Below are positions 48,301 through 60,400 of a stretch of 64,000 nt of DNA, one piece after another. Source of the DNA: Ptychodera flava (taxonomy: Eukaryota > Hemichordata > Enteropneusta > Ptychoderidae); assembly GCF_041260155.1 (NCBI RefSeq), contig NC_091932.1, positions 27,892,838 to 27,956,837 of the forward strand. The letters run 5' to 3'. The position numbers and the translations under genes are program-made. A model generated the notes under the pieces. It was not told the origin of the DNA. It did no database searches and saw only the letters and a list, made by a program, of their open reading frames with translations. Within the stretch, counting starts at the first letter, position 1, and each line of letters begins with the position of its first letter.

Positions 48301-48480
48301 GATCAAGAATAAAAGTCAGGGGTCAACATGCAAATTTTGGTACTAGAGGAACTGATTTATAATTTAACCAAAATTTGCTGATATTTGAAATTCAAGATGG
48401 CCCCTATCCTGGTGTCAACTCTTTTGGGAAAAATTTACTCTCAAATTTTCAAGAAAACAAGATGGTTAAACTTCAAGCGT
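48301..48480. mobile_element. Family C MITE fragment
   Basis: Contains TACTAGAGGAACTGATTTAT, GATATTTGAAATTCAAGATG and GGTGTCAACTCTTTTGGG, the central part of the family. The far side degrades before the family E repeat at 48640. Confidence 0.5.
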
Positions 48481-48639
48481 TGTTGGAGTTTCATAATGAC
48501 TCAGTTCAAGCGGTACACAATGAAAGTGTCAATAAATTGAGTCCATACCATACATCCTACAGAATATCAAAGATCTATAGAGATAGCCAACCATTCAATG
48601 ACTGTAATACATATGTAATGGGTTCTACTCTGGAACAAA

Positions 48640-48820
48640 AAGGACGCGATGCGTTCTACAGACTCAGTACGCCCAAATAATCACGTGATGCCGGTACAAA
48701 CAAACCCACATATGTACTAACGCGTATGGAAATACACGTACGTCTATGCGCGTTTGCACACATGGCTTTGTTTGTACCGTGGTCGATTCAAATTCCGGGT
48801 TTGGCCTGTTGACACATAGA
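48640..48820. repeat. Family E GC-rich repeat, copy 2 (inverted relative to copy 1)
   Basis: AAGGACGCGATGCGTTCTAC, CAGTACGCCCAAATAATCACGT, GGTACAAACAAACCC ... GCTTTGTTTGTACC and GGGTTTGGCCTGTTGACA match the reverse complement of 13749-13965 along its length. Confidence 0.75.
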
Positions 48821-51800
48821 CCCTCGTTTTCTCGAGAGTCTATGGTTGACAGGTACCTTGCTAAATTGACTAATATGTTTTTTGGACAATAGGCTTACCC
48901 ACCCATTACATTCTCACCATGCATAGAGTAATATTTTGTTTTAATTTATCCAGTAATGAATGAATTTGTCCCTCTGCTGCCACTGTATATAGTCTGAAAT
49001 TGTGGGTTGACATAAAATGGTTACTTCCTTGAACAAGATTACATCAGTCACAAGAAGGCTGGGATATATGGGAACAGGGCTGACATAAGGCACAGGCACG
49101 GGTAGCTGATCTTGGGTACAAACAAGAATCTTACGGTAATTAGGCCTGCAATGATGAGATAATGGCTAGGTAAAATACACACACAACAGACAATAATCTC
49201 ATTCTCAGCATCAAATTTTATTTTGGCAGGATCTGCTGCTATAAAATGCCACATAATATTGAAATATAACAAAATGCAATAAATTGAACGTAAATTTTAT
49301 ACTTCTTTGTTTCTCCACGATGATTCTTGTAAACACAATCACACTGATATTAAAACTCTACCATACAGCCTCTTCCAAGGACATTTTGTTGAGGAGGCTT
49401 TCATTGCAGACCACTGCTACTTTTGCAGGCAGACTAGGTTTCCTGAAAGCATCCTCGTTCCAAGTGAAGTATTTACATAGAAGGAAGTACATGGGCAGGA
49501 AAAAAAATGTCTTGGAAGAGGCTCTGAATTATCACGGGATGTCATGTCTCATTCCAACTCTTTCACTCAAGCATTCTCACACTCACACTGTCACAAATGC
49601 TTTTTATAAAAAATAAATTACTCTTTTTCACTTTTTCTTTTTGTTTTTTCGTACATAAATTTTCTGGTTGCCAAATTGAAGAAATTTACACTGCTCTTGG
49701 ACTGCACTGAAGCCAAAGCAGGTCCTTGCAAGTTCAAGGCTTCTTTTTGAGAAGCGTTAAATAAAGTTTGTGTTTTGTATAAGTTGGAGTGACCATAGAC
49801 TATCCCTTATCTCTCTCCTACCATCTACTACAAAAAGTTACAACTACCTCATCACATCCGAGCTTGGTACAGCCCTTGATACATTCCCATGGCCTGTACC
49901 AAACTTGCCCTGGCCTACGGGGGCCCGAGGGTACCAGATGGAGGTGCTTTGAAATGTTTATTTTACAATTGCTGAATGAAAATTTCTTTAAAAATGCACA
50001 ATATATTTCAGTATTTTTCCCTCTTCTCTGTTGGAGTGAAATCCACTTCCCGGAGGTGCTGCTTTCTTCGGAGAAAGTTTTAATTTGTGGAGTCCACACT
50101 TTACAAAAAACAAAATTTACAAGCCAAATGACAAAAGGTTTCCTTGTAACCATGATGGGCAGTCCTCCTCGGTGGATCTCACTCCTTTTAAAAGTTGACA
50201 GAAAGAAACAAAAAAACAACAAAGGAATAAACAAAACAAACAAAACAAAAACACATCAAAAAGAAAAGGATGACATTGAAGAATAGTAAACGGATATTCT
50301 AGATACTTGACCACTGTTATGAAAACTGCATAGGTTTCCAATAAATTTCTACATAAATGCCCCGGTCACTATCACATATCCAATTAATTTTTGCAAGAAA
50401 ACGCAGATGACTGCATCAAAAGACAGTAGATTCCCAACTCATATTGGAGTTCTTTAAGTAAACTGACATTATTTTGTGTGGTTTCACAAAGAAATTCACA
50501 GCCATTTCGGTTAAAATTTAGTGTCAGGGATACAAAAAAATACCCAAACTGACAAATGGTAGATCATTCTGCGACTCCTGATGAACAATTTGCGGGCAAA
50601 AAATATCTCAAGTAATTGAACTACTCAAAAAAACTCCTGAGCCTTTTCATATCCGAAATACAGAAGAATTACATTTTCAAATTCTTGATAGATTCTGGGA
50701 TTGGCCACTATTGATTTACCATGGTAACATGGTCTATAATGTATTCATGGAGAAACACAGCAGCTTGCTTGAAGGTATTTGGATCACATTTAGAATTATT
50801 TTGCTGTAGTTGCTTCAGCAGTAATTCACTTCTTGAAATCAGGCTTGCCGCTACAATTTTGTTGGATACTGACCCCAATGTATAAGATAGCATCAAATAT
50901 ATACATAGGTTACTAGTTGATGTAAGAAATAACAAGATTGGGGACAGTACTGAACAAGTATCGTTTTAAAAAGAACTCTTATCTTTCGGAGCTGTAAGGT
51001 GAAACTGTATGCAAATTCGCTGTGAAAGCATTCAAAATCAGGCACAAGAAGGACAAATAACCTTGTGTCACGGTGTAGTAGCTTCCACAATTCTGATTGG
51101 CTCCCACTGAAAAATCACCATGGCACCCGGCAGAGTCGAGGCACCCCGCACATTGAAAATAGAATTTGCAGATTACATTGATGCTGTTGTCATGGAATTT
51201 TGATTAACACTCAGTTTCAAGGCACCCCTCTTCTTAATATTGCCCATTTATGATCACCTGGCTCTAAACTGTGAAAAAAGACTAGAGTGCAAAACATTTC
51301 CATAATATTGGGTACATAATATGGGCTGTTCCACTTTCCATTGGCAGAAAATGGACCATAGAGGACAGAAATGTACAAAAAAAAGTGTGCAGTTTTAAAG
51401 AGTTCTAAAATTCTGCCGTAGAAATATAAGTGGACCTGGCACATTAGTATCACAATAAATAAAGCAAATTCACACTGGAAGGAGGGTGACTTTTACAGCG
51501 AATGATTATCTTGATAACATACGAAGTTGATCATAACAATACAGGCATAATAAGTATTTTCACTATATTTACAAACAGCAAAGTGTAATATTGCCAACTG
51601 CCCTCCGTTCTGTTGTGCTGGAGTCGTATTCGAAAAATTTTGGAAATGGATTCTTTTCAGTGTTCAAAATTGCCTCAAAATCTATAACACAAAATGTTGC
51701 AAGTATTATTCTGTGTACATTGGTGCTTACACAGAAAAAATAACTTTTACTATTTATGTAATGATCAACGTTAATCAAGGCAAGACATGATTTTTTACGA

Positions 51801-54478
51801 CTTCAGATTTTTATCATACCCAAAGTTGTCTCTCATTTTGTAAGATATTGCGTTTTACTTTCTGGTGATACAAAACAACTCAAAAAGCAATTTTTCCTCT
51901 TTTGACAGCTTTACGTACATGGTTGACGACAGGTGGTGGAGTCTTCCATATGGTAATAATATATGCTGCTTTTAGGGGAGCCCTCTCATACCAAACAATT
52001 GGATATATACATACACCCCCCTTTTTTCCTGGATAATGTATACTTGTAGTGGTTTGATCTGAGCAAAATTAATCTGCATTCTTGCCTATTGGTGTTTCAC
52101 TGGTGACCTTGATGGCGCACTTGGACCTATTTAAAGTGTTGGACTGAAGTGGTAGACAATTCAGGTTTGCAGGTAGTAACCAAAACAGTGCCCTCTGAAC
52201 GTACACTTTTTGTAGGATGTGCCTTTTGTTTTTTTAAAATTTGCACAGAAGTAAATAACGTGTTTGTCATGATAGTCCTCCTTGCCATTGGACTTGACAG
52301 AGATCACATTTTATACTTTGTTTAACAGCTGCTATTTGCAAATCCAAAATTGCCACAACATGATTCAGTTTCTACATCCTATCAAACTTAAAGAAACTGC
52401 GCATGCTACCTGAAACTGCAAAGCAGCACGGTACTAACAGGGGACTGGTGGTCCTGACGCACGCGTTTGATGAAACACGAAATAACAGCACCCCTGATGA
52501 TCTGGAAAGATTTGTTCACAGAAAACTAGCCCTAACAGCACCAAAACTTGGCTTCCAAATTTCAATATTCCACAATGCATGGGTCATTAGAGAAAAAAAT
52601 CATCTGTGTCGATGACTAACTGAGATAAAATTAAATATCAAGATGTTAATATAAATCTGAAATTTGAAAACCTCCAGTGAGTCATCTACATACCATCTTA
52701 CTGTAAAAATGTTTCCTGATAGCTTGTACCCGATATGACCTATAACTGCTGTATCAAGACCTAGCTTGCCAACATTGACACACGCACTATTTGAATCAAG
52801 TTACCTGTACAAGTTACGTAAAATACCATTTTTTAAAGGAAAAAAAAGGTAAAAAATATCTCAACTCTCACATTAATATGCACAGATACAGCTGCTGTTG
52901 TCAAACTCTTTCATCTTTAGAGACATGATCACCCTATAGTTTAATTTTAATTTGTAATTTTTCTACTGTTTTTGTGGTTTTACTGAATTAAACCATCAGC
53001 AAAACACGGTGGCTGGTTTGTCATGTGGGGTGATCTTATGATTTGGAATAATTTGGAAAAATTAACACATTTTTTACAAAATAACCTGGTGTCTCAATCG
53101 TCTTTGATTTGATGCATACACATGAGGAAATCACGAATTTTGTGTGCTGACACATACATGGGTATATAGAAAGTTGCTTGCATCGTAAGTAGGGAACATA
53201 GGAAAATAGTTGACAATTCAAATGATACATGATATGACCAGCTTGTTCACAGCCTGGGATGATACAGTAGGTTGTCAGCAGACAAATCATGGTAGATGCA
53301 ACAGACTGCATGGTTGGCTTTTCAAAGGCGACACATGGAAGATTATACGGTGGACACCATACATAGATAAAACATGTGGGCTGGCTTTTCAAAGGTGCCA
53401 CACAGGAGATTGTATGTTGGACATCATACATGGATAGAACACATGGTAAGATTACAAAATTAGATATTCCCTTGGCACAAGGTACATGTGACGGTGGCAA
53501 CTTAACACATTGAATGCTTTGAGCCTTTGTGAACCGATGATGTGAACAGGACACTAAAACGTGCACACAGATTCATGTGAAAAAGGTTATGCATATCTCA
53601 AACGTGAATGCTAACTCTCTCTACTAAGATAACAATGTTTGTAAATTGTGTCAGCATTGTCAAATGATTTTGAGTCTGTTCTATGTATCATGTGCTGATC
53701 ATTTAAGGGGATCATGTGAAAATCATGGATCCTACATTCCTCTTTGTATGGGAATAATCTTTCTGCACTAACTGGCCTCCTGTGTAGTGTAAGGTTATCA
53801 AGGGTTGCTGAATGCCACACTCTTTGTGTAATAATAGTGCCTCTGGCTCTTCAAAGTCGATGTCATGTGACAGTCACATGACAATCTGCACATTAGCAGT
53901 CACAGCGCCCTCTCAAATCACAATCTTCATCAACAAAGTCCACGTCTCTGTGTTCTGTGAAACAACCAATACAGAAGACCAAATTCCCTGAACATCGACA
54001 CTTCTGCGAAGACATGGTCATTTTAAATCTTTGCCGAAATCTCACGCTCAGCAGTCAGCGACTCAAGAACAGTTTCTGAAAAATTCCTGAAGAGGAATAC
54101 AAAATATAGTCCTAAGGATGTCACAATATTTACAAGCTGTTTTTCGCTATGTCAGCGTTATAAAAAAGGCATCAAACGCTCAATTTCCCACTTGAGTTAC
54201 TGTACACACTCTATAAGTATGAATCTTTGACAATCGCTTTTCTCAAGCAGTGCAACATTGCATTGTAGATTACAACGTCAACCACCATTGTCTTCTGTGT
54301 TTTGCCATTTCGTCTGCAGCACTACAAGTCTGACGTCTACGTGACCCACTATCGCGATCAGAATCCACGACTCGGCTCAGTAAATGGTGGATTACTAAAT
54401 CTTGTTTTGCTGTATGAGGTAGCCATCAAATGGTCCAACTTGAGATAAATCATTTCCCGTCTTCCATATTTTCCTTTC
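48821..54478. other. Possible long NUP153 3' UTR / downstream flank
   Basis: Some 5.6 kb follow the NUP153 stop with no family A-D repeats recognised, unlike the rest of the window. A minus-strand AATAAA (plus TTTATT at 49217-49222) lies near its far end. Open frames (for example 49789-50286 plus, 53036-53566 minus, 165-176 codons) overlap on both strands and show no domain. A long 3' UTR is one explanation; repeat-poor intergenic DNA is the other. Confidence 0.3.
53312..53455. repeat. Two-copy ~67 bp tandem duplication
   Basis: GGCTTTTCAAAGG recurs 67 bp apart (about 53316 and 53383), each followed by a GGTGGACACCATACATAGAT or TTGGACATCATACATGGAT segment. Confidence 0.7.
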
Positions 54479-57400
54479 TTACTTTATCCTCCTGATTGGT
54501 CTCTTAATTTTCCGGCCGGCAACTGATCCGGATGCGCTGAACGGGTTGGAAGGGGTGGTGGTCTGATTTCCACTAAAGTAAAGAAAATAATTGTTGATGA
54601 ACACGCTTAAATGATGACGATTTCTGAATCAAGGAATGAAAAGAATGCATGATGGGCGATATATGAATATTCATTATGCATTACCATTCTGATTTGCATA
54701 TTTCAACAATACTCATCATATTATTTACTAGACAGATTACACCCATATCGAGTATGCAATGCAGAGTGGCTAATGTGTTCCATACATGCAACATTTTGTA
54801 CAGGTTCAGTTTTAGGTCGAAAGTGCCTCGGGACAGATATTTTGACTCAAATTTTCAATTCTTTTCTGATCTACCACTTGTGGGGACCCACTTCACAAAG
54901 CTCTTGGACAAGGAAATAATTTACACAGGGATGGCAACCATGTTGAATTTCAAATATCGGTAAATGTTACTTCATTCGTTTCTCTGGTCTAGTACCAAAC
55001 TTTGCAAGGTGACCCCTGGTTCTTATTGTCGATTTTGTAAGAGAATGGTTAAAAGTTTTATTGAGGAAAAATTGAGCAAAAGTCAAGTCTAACTTTCAAA
55101 GCACATTCTACCTTCAGATGTACAGTCTTCACACCGTCACACTGACTGGAAACATTTGTTTTATTATCAGTTGGAACACAGTGATAAAAACTTTATGTTT
55201 GAACAGCCATAAACATTCATTAAAGGGGAAATTTACCCTGAAAATTAATTTTGGAATATTAAACTGATATGGTCATTGAAAGGCTTTCGGGTCGATTTTA
55301 TTCACTTTCACTCACTGGCTAACAAACAGCAGTGTACTAAAATACCGGAAGTGACGTCGTAAACTTGGTCATTGAAGCAGTCGACGTGTACAACTGTAAG
55401 CTGCACACTTAGTGTATAGAATGGCTACAGAATATAGGGGCCAAGGCAAGGACTCGGTGTCGATGTTTAAGTCGAGCAGAAATAAAGTTTTCTGCGAATA
55501 CCACTTTGAGAAGGGCTGCTTTTATCGAAAGTTGCAAGTCCAACTACTGAACTATAAGCCTAAAAGAAAACTGCCCTGGGCATATTCAGCCCCAAGTGCT
55601 TTGCTTGTACATATGGGACTGTGCGTACGCTCAGGCACTAGAAACGGAACGATGTAGACAGGACAGCTGGTTCTAGACTAATCATGGCTACATCAGGGTG
55701 TTCTGTAACACATTAAAAATGCTTGCACTTTTAGAATTAATGTCGATCTCTTTAGAGCATTGGCATTACTTCGGTGTCGGCAAGATTTCACAGCGATTGG
55801 GTTGACAATGACAGGCATGATTGATCGCCGAGAGTAGGCCCTAATTTGAACTTCGTCATCGGAGCTAGAACAGTCACTTTTCGAACTCGAGTCGCTGTAA
55901 CTTTCTGACGATGTCAGTCTTGGATCATCGATTGCTCGTTCAGGTTTGAAGTTATTACCAATTATCTTCGCCATTATGATTTTCAGTCGAGCGCTGAGGT
56001 GTGTGTACCGCGTACGCGTACTCCACTTGGCGTAGAAGAGCTTGGTCATAAGTGACCTCACTTTGAACCCGTTGTGACTAGCAAGTTTGATACGTCACTT
56101 CCGGTTTCCGTGCGTTCAGCTTGTGGCCACTGCGCTAATACGCGCAAGTGAAAGTGAATGAAACCAACGTTATTTTGTTTATTTTTCACTAAATAACAAC
56201 CTGATTACCTAACAAAATCTGGGTAAATTTCCCCTTTAATGGTGGTAAAATGTTGATGTTGATTTATGAAATTTGTGAACAGCGCACATATTTGACGTTT
56301 GCTGTTTGTCTGTCATTCCACTGAGGGAACTAAATCGGGCTTTGTAACTTTGTATCCATTTTCTTTCCTTAAATATGTCAAAATCTAATGGCAATCAATA
56401 AAGTCATAAGCGACAATAACAGAAAGCATTGAAGACCAAGTCTATACAAAGTGATGCAAACTTCAAATTAGTCACAAACCAGTTTTCTCAACACGAACAT
56501 CAACACCCATTTGCTTTTTCATTTCAATATATTTTTTTCAATATATTTGTTGATTGCAACACTACGGTACAAATTGCCATATTCCATGATATGCACAGTG
56601 CAAGTACAGCGGCAATATGATCAGCCTTGTTTTGATAAATCTCATTGAGGTCATGAAAAGGGATCAACTTTTGTTGCTTTTGAGTAGAACACATCTGCAA
56701 AATGATATTTAGGATGAATGACACCAACATTTTCCCTGTACAAGAAACACCTACATACAAACTTGCCACAAAGATGTCCGATTCAGTACACGTACAGCAT
56801 GTTTTCCTTACCTGAAATTAAATGTATTTGGCGTGGGAGTTGAAGCAGTGAAGTTGTAAGCTGGTGGGGCGCCTGTAGAGGGCGCTGCATTGAATCCGCC
56901 AGCAGGTTGGGGTGCCGAGAATCCTACCGACTGCGTTGGTGTTGGGGTTGTCCCAGCCTGAGGAGCAGGGGCAGAGTCCTTGCCTGCTGAAAACTGGAAA
57001 ACTGAACTGCCGCTGCTGAAAGAGCCACTGGGATTGGTGCCGAACGAGAATCCTGCATCAGGAAGCAACACAGATGCTGTTAGATGTACAGAAAGCAGCA
57101 ACAGGGAAGATAAATTCCTGCTCTTTGTATAGTAAAGTTTAGGGGACCGAAACGCCATCTGCAGACAAAAACTGCAGACAGGAACAAATGTCTATCAATA
57201 CAAGGGTGTGACAAAACGTCTCATTGAGGAGGCGTTTCATCATCGTCGCGCAGCCATGGAAATTGAGAAGTTCAAACGTGTCTCCTTTGTAGATCAGACG
57301 AATATCATTGGCAGAATACCTGTCCAAACTTTGACTCTTTCACCACCATGGTTTGGTTCAAACCTATTGTTATCGATGTTGATTGTGGACCTGTTCACTA

Positions 57401-60400
57401 GGAATTAGGGGTGAACAGGGTAAAACGTAGAGTAAAATGTTAAAGAGTCAAAAATTCTCTTCCAGGGACTAATTATATCTTTAAGGTAGAATGCGCCTCG
57501 GGGACAGATATTCAGATTATCACATCTTTCCAATTTTTTTTTCTCATAATTTATCTTTCATATGGCAACATTTTCATTTGGGAACACAGAAAAACTAAAC
57601 ATTAGTCATCTCAACTTGTCAAAAAAGCTTTGTAAGGCATTCTTCTCCAATTGATCTACCACTTGTGGTGGCTTCATTTTAAAGCTCTTTGAGTAAGAAA
57701 AAATTTCACCACTTTAGTTTTTTCTGAAATCAAAAATTGTCTGCTTACCACAGAGTTAACATAGGGATGACAGCCATTTTGAATTTCAAATATCGGAAAA
57801 TGTAAAGTAATTTGTTTCTCGTTGAGGAAAGTTCGAGCAAAAGTTTAAGCCTGTCACCTTCAAGGAGCATACTATCTTAATCTGAATTGTTTCCAATTTT
57901 TCAGTAAAGACAGAAATCAAGGACTCTCCACATACCTGAGGCACCAGCAGTCTGTTGGGTAGAGGCTGCAGGGTTAGTTCCAAATGCTGGAGCAGCGCTG
58001 CCGAAAGCAGGGGCTGCAGGTGCGGCCGCAGCGGCTGGTGTGCCGGCCGATATGCTGCCAAAAGCTGGCGCTGCTGCTGCTGCTGCTGTGCCTGTGTTTG
58101 CAGAGGTAGTTTGGCTTCCAAATGAGCTTGTAGCGCCAAAGGCCGATGTGCCAGACATTCCTGACCCAAATGCAGGTGCAGTTCCTGATCCAAAAGCTGG
58201 TGTCGACGACGCTGTGGTTGTCGTTGCAGCCGATGTGGAGAACTGAAAGCCTGAAACATAAAGCAAGAAATTAACAATTTTTTTTTTAAACTTGACATCC
58301 CAAGTGATACACAGGTCCACAGGTTTTTATATGAAGACTGATGTAGACGACTTAATCTCATTTTGCATAATATAATTTATTTTGCATAATATAATTTGGG
58401 GACGTAGTGAAAATTTTGTTTCTAAAAAAATTATCTATAATTTTTCTCCTTTTGACTTTCATGATGGCACATTTGTCCCATGTTAACTCTTGTAGGTAAA
58501 AATTATTTTTTTGCATTTTCACAAAACACAATGGTGAAAACTCATCTTACTTCACATCCTTCAAAATGAGTCCAACCACTCTGCAGACCATGAATATTTT
58601 GTGTCTGAAAAACTATCAGCTTTATTTCCTTCTTCACATCATAAATAAGTAATACTCTGATGGCATATGTAGGACATTTAACTATCAGTTAGTTTACTAC
58701 AAAGGAATCTTCGATATCCGTTTTATGAAATCTGTCAGAATAAATAGCGCCCTCACAGTCCACAAAGAGAACTGGAAACAATAACCTCCCATACAGACCT
58801 CCGAATGAATTTTGTTGGGCAGCACCAAAACCAGCAGTCCCTGACTGACCAAAGATGCCACTTGAGCCAGTCAATCCTTGAGATGCAGTGGAACTACCTG
58901 TGGGGGCAGGTGGTTGCGATGAAGTTCCTGCAAAGGCAAAAAGATAAGAATATCAACACACTGAGGACAGTAACACAGAACCAGTACAAGAACTCCTGTA
59001 GAAGCGCTAAGCAGTGGCCAAGTTACAACCTTTAGTTCATTTCCTGTCTGGTGTGTATGCTGTTGTTAAGTCATGTTTGTAAAAAGAATGTTCATCGTAA
59101 CATTCCTGGGTGATATATTTTGACAGAATTGACAATTCAGAGACAGAGGAAAACGCACATAAAGATCATTTTCCATCGACTAACTTGCTATGAGTATGAC
59201 GCACTCAATTTTTTCCTGACTTAAGCAGGTAATAATGAGCAATAACAGCCATGCGTGTCACAGTAATCTTCACAACAATTGTGCATAATTTGAACTGAAC
59301 TGAATTTGAATTGATTTTGTGTACGAGTGAAAACCAAATATACCTTAATGACATCTGAAAATCTACTGGGGTAAATGCTTCGTGCCAATAATGATATGAT
59401 ATTTTACATGACTTTTTCATGAAAACAAAAACGTAGAACTGCATCCTTTGGGTTTACATCCACTGCTTATTGACAGGGGGTGCCACTCACCAGCTGAAAA
59501 CTGAAAGGGAGGCACCGTTGTACTCTGTGGTGTTGCTGTTGTTGAAGGCTTTGTAGTTGATGCACCGCCAGTGAAGTTGAAGACTGGTGTCGCCGCTGCA
59601 GCACCACTGAACAAACCACTACTTCCGGCATCTATGGGAAAACAAACTTTGTTATGTGTCTTACAACTACTACTGGTTTACGTTCGACAATAGCTGAGCT
59701 GAGATTTATTTCTTAATAATCTTTCTCAGTTTAATTTGTGTTTCTGGTGTCAGAATCTGCACAGTGACCCCTGATTTTATCTACCACTACTTGAAATTCA
59801 AAATGGCTGCCATTCCTGGGTTATCTCTGTGCAGGGAAATATGATTTTCTATTTTCAGAATAGTTAGCCAGGGGAAAGTTTATTTATTCCATAAGTTTCA
59901 AAATGAGTCCATACAAATGGCATTCAAAAAGAATATTGTAAAAGAGTCCAAATATCCGCCACCGAGGCGCATTCTACATTAACATGAATATTATAGACTG
60001 TAACTTCCCCTGGGAAGATGATTTGGGGCTAAACATTGATAGTGTGATGAAATCAAACTTCAAAATATTGTAGTTTTCAATTTTAAGTGTTGATGCAAAT
60101 TTATAATAATAGCATTGTCAGTTCCAAGCTTTGCAATGATTTGGAACTACACATTGCAGATACCACTGTATGGCACAATAACGATGCACACACTCCCCTG
60201 ACAGGGATCTAGTATCTGATTCCTACCTGTAGATGTTCCACCTGTCCCTTTAGATGTGGCAGCAAAGGCAAAGCCACCAGTACCAGGGGCAGCAGCAGTA
60301 GGTGTGGCCTGGTTTGTGGTTGAGCCTCCAGTGTTGAATGCAAAGCCTAATATAGTACATGAAAGATGAACAAGTCGTTACCATCAAGAACCTTGCCTCT

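Noticed and set aside
49789-50286. 165-codon plus frame and 141-codon minus frame
   Set aside because: They overlap on opposite strands, lack domains and splice context, and fall in the presumed NUP153 3' flank.
53036-53566. 176-codon minus-strand frame
   Set aside because: It overlaps a 67 bp tandem duplication and has no recognisable domain.
57786-58361. 191-codon minus-strand frame rich in Gln/Leu
   Set aside because: An alternative frame of the NUP153 FG exon 57936-58250; its composition is caused by GCN/CAG-type repeats.
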